Positions 38,501 to 52,700 of a stretch of DNA of 64,000 bases are shown piece after piece. The position numbers and the translations under genes were made by a program. The first letter of the stretch is position 1. Every line of letters begins with the position of its first letter. The DNA is from Cinclus cinclus (Eukaryota > Chordata > Aves > Passeriformes > Cinclidae), in NCBI RefSeq assembly GCF_963662255.1, contig NW_026912178.1, positions 930,001 through 994,000 of the forward strand, read 5' to 3'. The notes under the pieces are model-generated. The model did no database searches. It saw nothing but the letters and a program-made list of their open reading frames with translations, and was not told the DNA's origin.

Positions 38501-41500
38501 TTCATTGTAACACCAAGTGGCCTAAAAGGGCATGGGATGCATTGTGACACCACAGGGGTTAAGAGAAGCAAGGAACCATTGTGACCCAAGGGAGGCTAAC
38601 AATCTAATGATCCATTGTGACACCAGGGGTTGTAATAGGGCCAGGGATGAATTGTGACAGCATGTGGCCCAAGAAAAACATGGAAACATTTTGACACCAT
38701 AGAGGCCAAGACTCAAATGATTCATTGTAACACCAAGTGGCCTAAAATGGCATGGGATGCATTGTGACACCACAGAGGTTAAGAGAAGCAAGGAACCATT
38801 GTGACCCAATGCAGGCTAACTATCTAAGATTCCCTTTTGACACCAGGGGGTGCAAAAGGACCACGGATGAACTGTGACAGCATGGGGACCTATAGAAGCA
38901 AGGATCTATTATGACACCATGAAGGCCAAGAATCAAATGATTCATTGTGACATCAAGTGGCCTAAAAGGGCATGGGATGCATTGTGACACCACAGAGGTT
39001 AAGAGAAGCAAGGAACCATTGTGACCCAAGGGAGGCTAACAATCTAATGATCCCCTGTGTCACCAGGGGTTGTAATAGGGCCAGGGATGAATTGTGAAAG
39101 CATGGAGCCCAAGAAAAACATGGAAACATTTTGACACCATAGAGGCCAAGACTCAAATGATTCATTGTAACACCAAGTGGCCTAAAAGGGCATGGGATGC
39201 ATTGTGACACCATAGGGGTTAAGAGAAGCAAGGAACCATTGTGACCCAATGCAGGCTAACAATCTAAGAATCCCTTTTGACACCAGGGGGCGCAAAAGGA
39301 CCACCGATGAACTGTGACAGCATGGGGACCTATAGAAGCAAGGATCTATTATGACACCATGAAGGCCAAGAATCAAATGATTCATTGTGACACCAAGTGG
39401 CCTAAAAGGGCTTGGAATGCATTGTGACACCACAGAGGTTAAGAGAAGGAAGGACCCATTGTGACCCAAGGGAGGCTAACAATCTAATGATCCCCTGTGA
39501 CACCAGGGGTTGTAATAGGGCCAGGGATGAATTGTGAAAGCATGGGGCACAATTAATCATGGAAATATTATGACAACATAGAGGCCAAGACTCAAATGAT
39601 TCATTGTAACACCAAGTGGCCTTAAAGGGCATGGGATGCATTGTGACACCACAGAGGTTAAGAGAAGCCGGGAACCATTGTGACCCAAGGGAAGCTAACA
39701 ATCTAACAATCCCTTTTGACACCAGGGGGCGCAAAAGGACCACGGATGAACTGTGAAAGCATGGGGACCTATAGAAGCAAGGATCTATTATGACACCATG
39801 AAGGCCAAGAATCAAATGATTCATTGTGACATCAAGTGGCCTAAAAGGGCATGGGTTGCATTGTGACAACAGAGAGGTTAAGAGAAGCAAGGAACCATTG
39901 TGACCCAATGCAGGCTAGCGATCCAAGATTCCCTTTTGACACCAGGGGGCGCAAAAGGACAACGGATGAACTGTGACAGCATGGGGACCTATAGAAGCAA
40001 GGATCTATTATGACACCATGAAGGCCAAGAATCAAATGATTCATTGTGACATCAAGTGGCCTAAAAGGGCTTGGAATGCATTGTGACACCACAGAGGTTA
40101 AGAGAAGCAGGGAGCCATTGTGACCCAAGGGAGGCTAACAATCTAATGATCCCATGTGACACCAGGGGTTGTAATAGGGCCAGGGATGAATTGTGAAAGC
40201 ATGGGGCACAATTAATCATGGAAATATTATGTCAACATAGAGGCCAAGACTCAAATGATTCATTGTAACACCAAGTGGCCTTAAAGGGCATGGGATGCAT
40301 TGTGACACCACACAGGTTAAGAGAAGCAAGGAACCATTGTGACCCAAGGGATGCTAACAATTTAATGATCCATTGTGACAACAGGGGTTGTAATAGGGCT
40401 AGGGATGAATTGTGAAAGCATGGAGCCCAAGAAAAACATGGAAACATTTTGACACCATAGAGGCCAAGACTCAAATGATTCATTGTAACACCAAGTGGCC
40501 TAAAAGGGCATGGGTTGCATTGTGACACCACAGAGGTTAAGAGAAGCAAGGAACCATTGTGACCCAATGCAGGCTAACAATCTAAGAATCCCTTTTGACA
40601 CCAGGGGGCGCAAAAGGACCACGGATGAACTGTGACAGCATGGGGACCTATAGAAGCAAGGATCTATTATGAGACCATGAAGGCCAAGAATCAAATGATT
40701 CATTGTGACATCAAGTGGCCTAAAAGGGCTTGGAATGCATTGTGACACCAGAGAGGTTAAGAGAAGCAAGGAACCATTGTGACCCAAGGGAGGCTAACAA
40801 TCTAATGATCCATTGTGACACCAGGGGTTGTAATAGGTCCAGGGATGAATTGTGAAAGCATGGAGCCCAAGAAAAACATGGAAACATTATGACACCATAG
40901 AGGCCAAGACTCAAATGATTCATTGTAACACCAAGTGGCCTAAAAGGGCATGGGATGCATTGTGACACCACAGGGGTTAAGAGAAGCAAGGAACCATTGT
41001 GACCCAATGTAGGCTAACAATCTAAGAATCCCTTTTGACACCAGGGGGTGCAAAAGGACCACGGATGAACTGTGACAGCATGGGGACCTATAGAAGCAAG
41101 GATCTATTATGACACCATGAAGGCCAAGAATCAAATGATTCATTGTAACACCAAGTGGCCTAAAAGGGCATGGGATGCATTGTGACAACACAGAGGTTAA
41201 GAGAAGCAAGGAACCATTGTGACCCAATGCAGGCTAACAATCTAAAAATCCCTTTTGACACCAGGGGGCGCAAAAACCACGCATGAACTGTGACAGCATG
41301 GGGACCTATAGAAGCAAGGATCTATTATGACACCATGAAGGCCAAGAATCAAATGATTCATTGTGACGTCAAGTGGCCTAAAAGGGCTTGGAATGCATTG
41401 TGACACCACAGAGGTTAAGAGAAGCAAGGAACCATTGTGACCCAAGGGAGGCTAACAATCTAATGATCCATTGTGACACCAGGGGTTGTAATAGGGCCAG

Positions 41501-44500
41501 GCATGAATTGTGAAAGCATGGGGACCAAGAAAAACATGGAAACATTATGACACCATAGAGGCCAAGACTCAAATGATTCATTGTAACACCAAGTGGACTA
41601 AAAGGGCATGGGATGCATTGTGACACCACAGAGGTTAAGAGAAGCAAGGAACCATTGTGACCCAATGCAGGCTAACTATCTAAGATTCCCTTTTGACACC
41701 AGGGCACGCAAAAGGACCACAGATGAACTGTGACAGCATGGGGACCTATAGAAGCAAGGATCTATTATGACACCATGAAGGCCAAGAATCAAATGATTCA
41801 TTGTGACATCAAGTGGCCTAAAAGGGCTTGGAATGCATTGTGACACCACAGAGGTTAAGAGAAGCAAGGAACCATTGTGACCCAATGCAGGCTAACTATC
41901 TAAGATTCCCTTTTGACACCAGGGGGTGCAAAAGGACCACAGATGAACTGTGACAGCATGGGGACCTATAGAAGCAAGGATCTATTATGACACCATGAAG
42001 GCCAAGAATCAAATGATTCATTGTGACGTCAAGAGGCCTAAAAGGGCTTGGAATGCATTGTGACACCACAGAGGTTAAGAGAAGCAAGGAACCATTGTGA
42101 CCCAAGGGAGGCTAAAAATCTAATGATCCATTGTGGCACCAGGGGTTGTAATAGGGCCAGGGATGAATTGTGAAAGCATGGGGCCCAAGAAAAACATGGA
42201 AACAATTTGACACCATAGAGGCCAAGACTCAAATGATTCATTGTAACACGAAGTGGCCTAAAAGGGCATGGGATGCATTGTGACACCACAGAGGTTAGGA
42301 GAAGCAAGGAACCATTGTGACCCAATGCAGGCTAACTATCTAGGATTCCCTTTTGACACCAGGGGGTGCAAAAGGACCACAGATGAACTGTGACAGCATG
42401 GGGACCTATAGAAGCAAGGATCTATTATGACACCATGAAGGCCAAGAATCAAATGATTCATTGTAACACCAAGTGGCCTAAAAGGGCATGGGATGCATTG
42501 TGACAACACAGAGGTTAAGAGAAGCAAGGAACCATTGTGACCCAATGCAGGCTAACAATCTAAAAATCCCTTTTGACACCAGGGGGCGCAAAAGGACCAC
42601 GGATGAACTGTGACAGCATGGGGACCTATAGAAGCAAGGATCTATTATGACACCATGAAGGCCAAGAATCAAATGATTCATTGTGACATCAAGTGGCCTA
42701 AAAGGGCTTGGAATGCATTGTGACACCACAGAGGTTAAGAGAAGCAGGGAAACATTGTGACCCAAGGGAGGCTAACAATCTAATGATCCCCTGTGACACC
42801 AGGGGTTGTAATAGGGCCAGGGATGAATTGTGAAAGCATGGGGCACAATTAATCATGGAAATATTATGACAACATAGAGGCCAAGACTCAAATGATTCAT
42901 TGTAACACCAAGTGGCCTTAAAGGGCATGGGATGCATTGTGACACCACAGAGGTTAAGAGAAGCAAGGAACCATTGTGACCCAAGGGATGCTAACAATTT
43001 AATGATCCATTGTGACAACAGGGGTTGTAATAGGGCTAGGGATGAATTGTGAAAGCATGGAGCCCAAGAAAAACATGGAAACATTTTGACACCATAGAGG
43101 CCAAGACTCAAATGATTCATTGTAACACCAAGTGGCCTAAAAGGGCATGGGATGCATTGTGACACCACAGAGGTTAAGAGAAGCAAGGAACCATTGTGAC
43201 CCAATGCAGGCTAACAATCTAAGATTCCCTTTTGACACCAGGGGGCGCAAAAGGACCACCGATGAACTGTGACAGCATGGGGACCTATAGAAGCAAGGAT
43301 CTATTATGACACCATGAAGGCCAAGAATCAAATGATTCATTGTGACATCAAGTGGCCTAAAAGGGCTTGGAATGCATTGTGACATCACAGAGGTTAAGAG
43401 AAGCAAGGAACCATTGTTACTCAAGGGAGGCTAACAATCTAATGATCCATTGTGACACCAGGGGTTGTAATAGGGCCAGGGATGAATTGTGAAAGCATGG
43501 AGCCCAGGAAAAACATGGAAACATTTTAACTCCATAGAGGCCAAGACTCAAATGATTCATTGTAACACCAAGTGGCCTAAAAGGGCATGGGATGCATTGT
43601 GACACCACAGAGGTTAAGAGAAGCAAGGAACCATTTTGACCCAATGCAGGCTAACAATCTAAGAATCCCTTTTGACACCAGGGGGCGCAAAAGGACCACG
43701 GATGAACTGTGACAGCATGGGGACCTATAGAAGCAAGGATCTATTATGACACCATGAAGGCCAAGAATCAAATGATTCATTGTGACATCAAGTGGCCTAA
43801 AAGGGCTTGGAATGCATTGTGACACCACAGAGGTTAAGAGAAGCAAGGAACCATTGTGACCCAATGCAGGCTAACAATCTAAGAATCCCTTTTGACACCA
43901 GGGGGCGCAAAAGGACCACGGATGAACTGTGACAGCATGGGGACCTATAGAAGCAAGGATCTATTATGACACCATGAAGGCCAAGAATCAAATGATTCAT
44001 TGTGACATCAAGTGGCCTAAAAGGGCTTGGAATGCATTGTGACACCACAGAGGTTAAGAGAAGCAAGGAACCATTGTGACCCAAGGGAGGCTAACAATCT
44101 AATGATCCATTGCGACACCAGGGGTTGTAATAGGGCCAGGGATGAATTGTGAAAGCTTGGGGCACAAGTAAAACATGGAAACATTATGACACCATAGAGG
44201 CCAAGACTCAAATGATTCATTGTAACACGAAGTGGCCTAAAAGGGCATGGGATGCATTGTGACATCACAGAGGTTAAGAGAAGCAGGGAACCATTGTGAC
44301 CCAATGCAGGCTAACAATCTAAGAATCCCTTTTGACACCAGGGGGCGCAAAAGGACCACGGATGAACTGGGACAGCATGGGGACCTATAGAAGCAAGGAT
44401 TTATTATGACACCATGAAGGCCAAGAATCAAATGATTCATTGTGACATCAAGTGGCCTAAAAGGGCATGGGATGCATTGTGACACCACAGAGGTTAAGAG

Positions 44501-47500
44501 AAGCAAGGAACCATTGTGACCCAAGGGAGGCTAACAATCTAATGATCCATTGTGACACCAGGGGTTGTAATAGGGCCAGGGATGAATTGTGAAAGCATGG
44601 AGGCCAAGAAAAACATGGAAACATTTTGACACCATAGAGGCCAAGACTCAAATGATTCATTGTAACACCAAGTGGCCTAAAAGGGCATGGGATGCATTGT
44701 GACACCACAGGGGTTAAGAGAAGCAAGGAACCATTGTGACCCAATGCAGGCTAACAATCTAAGGATCCCTTTTGACACCAGGGGGCGCAAAGGGACCACG
44801 GATGAACTGTGACGGCATGGGGACCTATAGAAGCAAGGATCTATTATGACACCATGAAGGCCAAGACTCAAATGATTCATTGTGACATCAAGTGGCCTAA
44901 AAGGGCTTGGAATGCATTGTGACACCACAGAGGTTAAGAGAAGCCGGGAACCATTGTGGCCCAAGGGAGGCTAACAATCTGATGATCCCCAGTGACACCA
45001 GGGGTTGTAATAGGGCCAGGGATGAATTGTGAAAGCATGGGGCACAATAAATCATGGAAATATTATGACACCATAGAGGCCAAGATTCAAATGATTCATT
45101 GTAACACCAAGTGGCCTAAAAGGGCATGGGATGCATTGTGACACCACAGAGGTTAAGAGAAGCAGGGAACCATTGTGACCCAATGCAGGCTAACAATCTA
45201 AGAATCCCTTTTGACACCAGGGGGCGCAAAAGGACCACGGATGAACTGTGACAGCATGGGGACCTATAGAAGCAAGGATCTATTATGAGACCATGAAGGC
45301 CAAGAATCAAATGATTCATTGTGACATCAAGTGGCCTAAAAGGGCATGGGATGCATTGTGACACCAGAGAGGTTAAGAGAAGCAAGGAACCATTGTGACC
45401 CAATGCAGGCTAACAATCTAAGAATCCCTTTTGACACCAGGGGGCGCAAAAGGACCACGGATGAACTGTGACAGCATGGGGACCTATAGAAGCAAGGATC
45501 TATTATGACACCATGAAGGCCAAGAATCAAATGATTCATTGTGACATCAAGTGGCCTAAAAGGGCTTGGAATGCATTGTGACACCACAGAGGTTAAGAGA
45601 AGCAGGGAACCATTGTGATCCAAGGGAGGCTAACAATCTAATGATCCCCTGGGACACCAGGGGTTGTAATAGGGCCAGGGATGAATTGTGAAAGCATGGG
45701 GCCCAATAAATCATGGAAATATTATGACACCATAGAGGCCAACATTCAAATGATTCATTGTAACACGAAGTGGCCTAAAAGGGCATGGGATGCATTGTGC
45801 CACCACAGAGGTTAAGAGAAGCAAGGAACCATTGTGACCCAATGCAGGCTAACAATCTAAGATTCCCTTTTGACACCAGGGGGTGCAAAAGGACCACCGA
45901 TGAACTGTGAAAGCATGGGGACCTATAGAAGCAAGGATCTATTATGACACCATGAAGGCCAAGAATCAAATGATTCATTGTGACGTCAAGTGGCCTAAAA
46001 GGGCTTGGAATGCATTGTGACACCACAGAGGTTAAGAGAAGCAAGGAACCATTGTGACCCAAGGGAGGCTAACAATCTAATGACCCATTGTGACGCCAGG
46101 GGTTGTAATAGGGCCAGGGATGAATTGTGAAAGCTTGGGGACCAAGAAAAACATGGAAACATTTTGACACCATAGAGGCCAAGACTCAAATGATTCATTG
46201 TAACACCAAGTGGCCTAAAAGGGCATGGGATGCATTGTGACACCACAGGGGTTAAGAGAAGCAAGGAACCATTGTGACCCAAGGGAGGCTAACAATCTAA
46301 TGATCCATTGTGACACCAGGGGTTGTAATAGGGCCAGGGATGAATTGTGAAAGCATGGGGCCCAAGAAAAACATGGAAACAATTTGACACCATAGAGGCC
46401 AAGACTCAAATGATTCATTGTAACACGAAGTGGCCTAAAAGGGCATGGGATGCATTGTGCCACCACAGAGGTTAAGAGAAGCAAGGAACCATTGTGACCC
46501 AATGCAGGCTAACTATCTAAGATTCCCTTTTGACACCAGGGGGTGCAAAAGGACCACGGATGAACTGTGACAGCATGGGGACCTATAGAAGCAAGGATCT
46601 ATTATGACACCATGAAGGCCAAGACTCAAATGATTCATTGTGACATCAAGTGGCCTAAAAGGGCTTGGAATGCATTGTGACACCACAGAGGTTAAGAGAA
46701 GCAAGGACCCATTGTGACCCAAGGGAGGCTAAGAATCTAACGATCCCCTGTGACTCCAGGGGTTGTAATAGGGCCAGGGATGAATTGTGAAAGCATGGGG
46801 CACAATTAATCATGGAAATATTATGACAACATAGAGGCCAAGACTCAAATGATTCATTGTAACACCAAGTGGCCTTAAAGGGCATGGGATGCATTGTGAC
46901 ACCACAGAGGTTAAGAGAAGCAAGGAACCATTGTGACCCAATGCAGGCTAACAATCTAAGAATCCCTTTTGACACCAGGGGGCGCAAAAGGACCACGGAT
47001 GAACTGTGAAAGCATGGGGACCTATAGAAGCCGGGATCTATTATGACACCATGAAGGCCAAGAATCAAACGATTCATTGTGACATCAAGTGGCCTAAAAG
47101 GGCATGGGTTGCATTGTGACACCAGAGAGGTTAAGAGAAACAAGGAACCATTGTGACCCAATGCAGGCTAGCTATCCAAGATTCCCTTTTGACACCAGGG
47201 GGCGCAAAAGGACCACGGATGAACTGTGACAGCATGGGGACCTATAGAAGCAAGGATCTATTATGACACCATGAAGGCCAAGAATCAAATGATTCATTGT
47301 GACATCAAGTGGCCTAAAAGGGCTTGGAATGCATTGTGACACCACAGAGGTTAAGAGAAGCAGGGAGCCATTGTGACCCAAGGGAGGCTAACAATCTAAT
47401 GATCCCCTGTGACACCAGGGGTTGTAATAGGGCCAGGGATGAATTGTGAAAGCATGGGGCACAATTAATCATGGAAATATTATGACAACATAGAGGCCAA

Positions 47501-49791
47501 GACTCAAATGATTCATTGTAACACCAAGTGGCCTAAAAGGGCATGGGATGCATTGTGACACCATAGGGGTTAAGAGAAGCAAGGAACCATTGTGACCCAA
47601 TGTAGGCTAACAATCTAAGAATCCCTTTTGACACCAGGGGGCTCAAAAGGACCACGGATGAACTGTGACAGCATGGGGACCTATAGAAGCAAGGATCTAT
47701 TATGACACCATGAAGGCCAAGAATCAAATGATTCATTGTGACATCAAGTGGCCTAAAAGGGCTTGGAATGCATTGTGACACCACAGAGGTTAAGAGAAGC
47801 AGGGAACCATTGTGATCCAAGGGAGGCTAACAATCTAATGATCCCCTGGGACACCAGGGGTTGTAATAGGGCCAGGGATGAATTGTGAAAGCATGGGGCA
47901 CAATAAATCAAGGAAATATTATGACACCATAGAGGCCAACATTCAAATGATTCATTGTAACACCAAGTGGCCTAAAAGGGCATGGGATGCATTGTGACAC
48001 CACAGAGGTTAAGAGAAGCAAGGAACCATTGTGACCCAATGCAGGCTAACTATCTAAGATTCCCTTTTGACACCAGGGCACGCAAAAGGACCACAGATGA
48101 ACTGTGACAGCATGGGGACCTATAGAAGCAAGGATCTATTATGACACCATGAAGGCCAAGAATCAAATGATTCATTGTGACGTCAAGTGGCCTAAAAGGG
48201 CTTGGAATGCATTGTGACACCACAGAGGTTAAGAGAAGCAAGGAACCATTGTGACCCAAGGGAGGCTAACAATCTAATGATCCCCAGTGACACCAGGGGT
48301 TGTAATAGGGCCAGGGATGAATTGTGAAAGCTTGGGGACCAAGAAAAACATGGAAACATTTTGACACCATAGAGGCCAAGACTCAAATGATTCATTGTAA
48401 CACCAAGTGGCCTAAAAGGGCATGGGATGCATTGTGACACCACAGGGGTTAAGAGAAGCAAGGAACCATTGTGACCCAAGGGAGGCTAACAATCTAATGA
48501 TCCATTGTGACACCAGGGGTTGTAATAGGGCCAGGGATGAATTGTGAAAGCATGGGGCCCAAGAAAAACATGGAAACAATTTGACACCATAGAGGCCAAG
48601 ACTCAAATGATTCATTGTAACACGAAGTGGCCTAAAAGGGCATGGGATGCATTGTGCCACCACAGAGGTTAAGAGAAGCAAGGAACCATTGTGACCCAAT
48701 GCAGGCTAACTATCTAAGATTCCCTTTTGACACCAGGGCACGCAAAAGGACCACAGATGAACTGTGACAGCATGGGGACCTATAGAAGCAAGGATCTATT
48801 ATGACACCATGAAGGCCAAGAATCAAATGATTCATTGTGACGTCAAGTGGCCTAAAAGGGCTTGGAATGCATTGTGACACCACAGAGGTTAAGAGAAGCA
48901 AGGAACCATTGTGACCCAAGGGAGGCTAACAATCTAATGATCCATTGTGACACCAGGGGTTGTAATAGGGCCAGGGATGAATTGTGAAAGCTTGGGGACC
49001 AAGAAAAACATGGAAACATTTTGACACCATAGAGGCCAAGACTCAAATGATTCATTGTAACACGAAGTGGCCTAAAAGGGCATGGGATGCATTGTGACAC
49101 CACAGGGGTTAAGAGAAGCAAGGAACCATTGTGACCCAATGCAGGCTAACAATCTAATGATCCTTTGTGACACCAGGGGTTGTAATAGGGCCAGGGATGA
49201 ATTGTGAAAGCATGGGGCCCAAGAAAATCATGGAAACAATTTGACACCATAGAGGCCAAGACTCAAATGATTCATTGTAACACGAAGTGGCCTAAAAGGG
49301 CATGGGATGCATTGTGCCACCACAGAGGTTAAGAGAAGCAAGGAACCATTGTGACCCAATGCAGGCTAACTATCTAAGATTCCCTTTTGACACCAGGGGG
49401 TGCAAAAGGACCACGGATGAACTGTGACAGCATGGGGACCTATAGAAGCAAGGATCTATTATGACACCATGAAGGCCAAGAATCAAATGATTCATTGTGA
49501 CACCAAGTGGCCTAAAAGGGCATGGGATGCATTGTGACACCACAGAGGTTAAGAGAAGCAAGGAACCATTGTGACCCAATGCAGGCTAACAATCTAAGAA
49601 TCCCTTTTGACACCAGGGGGCGCAAAAGGACCACGGATGAACTGTGACAGCATGGGGACCTATAGAAGCAAGGATCTATTATGACACCATGAAGGCCAAG
49701 ACTCAAATGATTCATTGTGACATCAAGTGGCCTAAAAGGGCTTGGAATGCATTGTGACACCACAGAGGTTAAGAGAAGCAAGGAACCATTG
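35504..49791 (+). repeat. Mosaic block of alpha, beta and gamma monomers
   Basis: The monomer order by start is beta 35504, 35724; alpha 35944, 36164; beta 36384; gamma1 36604; alpha 36823, 37043; gamma1 37263; beta 37482, 37702; alpha 37922, 38142; beta 38362, 38582; alpha 38802; beta 39022; alpha 39242; gamma1 39462; alpha 39681, 39901; gamma1 40121; beta 40340; alpha 40560; beta 40780; alpha 41000, 41220; beta 41438; alpha 41658, 41878; beta 42098; alpha 42318, 42538; gamma1 42758; beta 42977; alpha 43197; beta 43417; alpha 43637, 43857; beta 44077; alpha 44297; beta 44517; alpha 44737; gamma2 44957; alpha 45176, 45396; gamma2 45616; alpha 45835; beta 46055, 46275; alpha 46495; gamma1 46715; alpha 46934, 47154; gamma1 47374; alpha 47593; gamma2 47813; alpha 48032; beta 48252, 48472; alpha 48692; beta 48912, 49132; alpha 49352, 49572. 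Its right part copies the 28-32 kb region at offsets 17,584 and then 17,144. Confidence 0.85.
41270..41282 (+). repeat. Monomer with 2-bp deletion (218 bp)
   Basis: In alpha monomer 41220-41437 the usual GGCGCAAAAGGACCACGG reads GGCGCAAAAACCACGC, two bases shorter (GG lost) with a nearby substitution. The minus-strand open frame here changes register and ends differently from its relatives. It is the only 218-bp monomer in the window. Confidence 0.85.
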
Positions 49792-52700
49792 TGACCCAAG
49801 GGAGGCTAACAATCTAATGATCCCCTGTGTCACCAGGGGTTGTAATAGGGCCAGGGATGAATTGTGAAAGCATGGAGCCCAAGAAAAACATGGAAACATT
49901 TTGACACCATAGAGGCCAAGACTCAAATGATTCATTGTAACACCAAGTGGCCTAAAAGGGCTTGGAATGCATTGTGACACCACAGAGGTTAAGAGAAGCA
50001 AGGACCCATTGTGACCCAAGGGAGGCTAAGAATCTAACGATCCCCTGTGACTCCAGGGGTTGTAATAGGGCCAGGGATGAATTGTGAAATCATGGGGCAC
50101 AATTAATCATGGAAATATTATGACAACATAGAGGCCAAGACTCAAATGATTCATTGTAACACCAAGTGGCCTTAAAGGGCATGGGATGCATTGTGACACC
50201 ACAGAGGTTAAGAGAAGCAAGGAACCATTGTGACCCAATGCAGGCTAACAATCTAAGAATCCCTTTTGACACCAGGGGGCGCAAAAGGACCACGGATGAA
50301 CTGTGACAGCATGGGGACCTATAGAAGCAAGGATCTATTATGACACCATGAAGGCCAAGAATCAAACGATTCATTGTGACATCAAGTGGCCTAAAAGGGC
50401 ATGGGTTGCATTGTGACACCAGAGAGGTTAAGAGAAGCAAGGAACCATTGTGACCAAATGCAGGTTAGCTATCCAAGATTCCCTTTTGACACCAGGGGGC
50501 GCAAAAGGACCACGGATGAACTGTGACAGCATGGGGACCTATAGAAGCAAGGATCTATTATGACACCATGAAGGCCAAGAATCAAATGATTCATTGTGAC
50601 ATCAAGTGGCCTAAAAGGGCTTGGAATGCATTGTGACACCACAGAGGTTAAGAGAAGCAGGGAGCCATTGTGACCCAAGGGAGGCTAACAATCTAATGAT
50701 CCCCTGTGACACCAGGGGTTGTAATAGGGCCAGGGATGAATTGTGAAAGCATGGGGCACAATTAATCATGGAAATATTATGACAACATAGAGGCCAAGAC
50801 TCAAATGATTCATTGTAACACCAAGTGGCCTTAAAGGGCATGGGATGCATTGTGACACCACAGAGGTTAAGAGAAACAAGGAACCATTGTGACCCAAGGG
50901 ATGCTAACAATTTAATGATCCATTGTGACACCAGGGGTTGTAATAGGGCTAGGGATGAATTGTGAAAGCATGGAGCCCAAGAAAAACATGGAAACATTTT
51001 GACACCATAGAGGCCAAGACTCAAATGATTCATTGTAACACCAAGTGGACTAAAAGGGCATGGGATGCATTGTGACACCACAGAGGTTAAGAGAAGCAAG
51101 GAACCATTGTGACCCAAGGGAGGCTAACAATCTAAGAATCCCTTTTGACACCAGGGGTTGTAATAGGGCCTGGGATGAATTGTGAAAGCATGGGGCCCAA
51201 GAAAAACATGGAAACAATTTGACACCATAGAGGCCAAGACTCAAATGATTCATTGTAACACGAAGTGGCCTAAAAGGGCATGGGATGCATTGTGCCACCA
51301 CAGAGGTTAAGAGAAGCAAGGAACCATTGTGACCCAATGCAGGCTAACTATCTAAGATTCCCTTTTGACACCAGGGGGTGCAAAAGGACCACGGATGAAC
51401 TGTGACAGCATGGGGACCTATAGAAGCAAGGATCTATTATGACACCATGAAGGCCAAGAATCAAATGATTCATTGTGACACCAAGTGGCCTAAAAGGGCA
51501 TGGGATGCATTGTGACACCACAGAGGTTAAGAGAAGCAAGGAACCATTGTGACCCAATGCAGGCTAACAATCTAAGAATCCCTTTTGACACCAGGGGGCG
51601 CAAAAGGACCACGGATGAACTGTGACAGCATGGGGACCTATAGAAGCAAGGATCTATTATGACACCATGAAGGCCAAGAATCAAATGATTCATTGTGACG
51701 TCAAGTGGCCTAAAAGGGCTTGGAATGCATTGTGACACCACAGAGGTTAAGAGAAGCAAGGAACCATTGTGACCCAAGGGAGGCTAACAATCTAATGATC
51801 CCCTGTGTCACCAGGGGTTGTAATAGGGCCAGGGATGAATTGTGAAAGCATGGAGCCCAAGAAAAACATGGAAACATTTTGACACCATAGAGGCCAAGAC
51901 TCAAATGATTCATTGTAACACCAAGTGGACTAAAAGGGCATGGGATGCATTGTGACACCACAGAGGTTAAGAGAAGCAAGGAACCATTGTGACCCAAGGG
52001 AGGCTAACAATCTAAGAATCCCTTTTGACACCAGGGCACGCAAAAGGACCACAGATGAACTGTGACAGCATGGGGACCTATAGAAGCAAGGATCTATTAT
52101 GACACCATGAAGGCCAAGAATCAAATGATTCATTGTGACATCAAGTGGCCTAAAAGGGCTTGGAATGCATTGTGACACCACAGAGGTTAAGAGAAGCAAG
52201 GAACCATTGTGACCCAGGGGAGGCTAACAATCTAATGATCCATTGTGACACCAGGGGTTGTAATAGGGCCAGGGATGAATTGTGAAAGCTTGGGGACCAA
52301 GAAAAACATGGAAACATTTTGACACCATAGAGGCCAAGACTCAAATGATTCATTGTAACACCAAGTGGCCTAAAAGGGCATGGGATGCATTGTGACACCA
52401 CAGGGGTTAAGAGAAGCAAGGAACCATTGTGACCCAAGGGAGGCTAACAATCTAATGATCCATTGTGACACCAGGGGTTGTAATAGGGCCAGGGATGAAT
52501 TGTGACAGCATGGGGCCCAAGAAAAACATGGAAACAATTTGACACCATAGAGGCCAAGACTCAAATGATTCATTGTAACACGAAGTGGCCTAAAAGGGCA
52601 TGGGATGCATTGTGACACCACAGAGGTTAAGAGAAGCAAGGAACCATTGTGACCCAATGCAGGCTAACAATCTAAGAATCCCTTTTGACACCAGGGGGCG

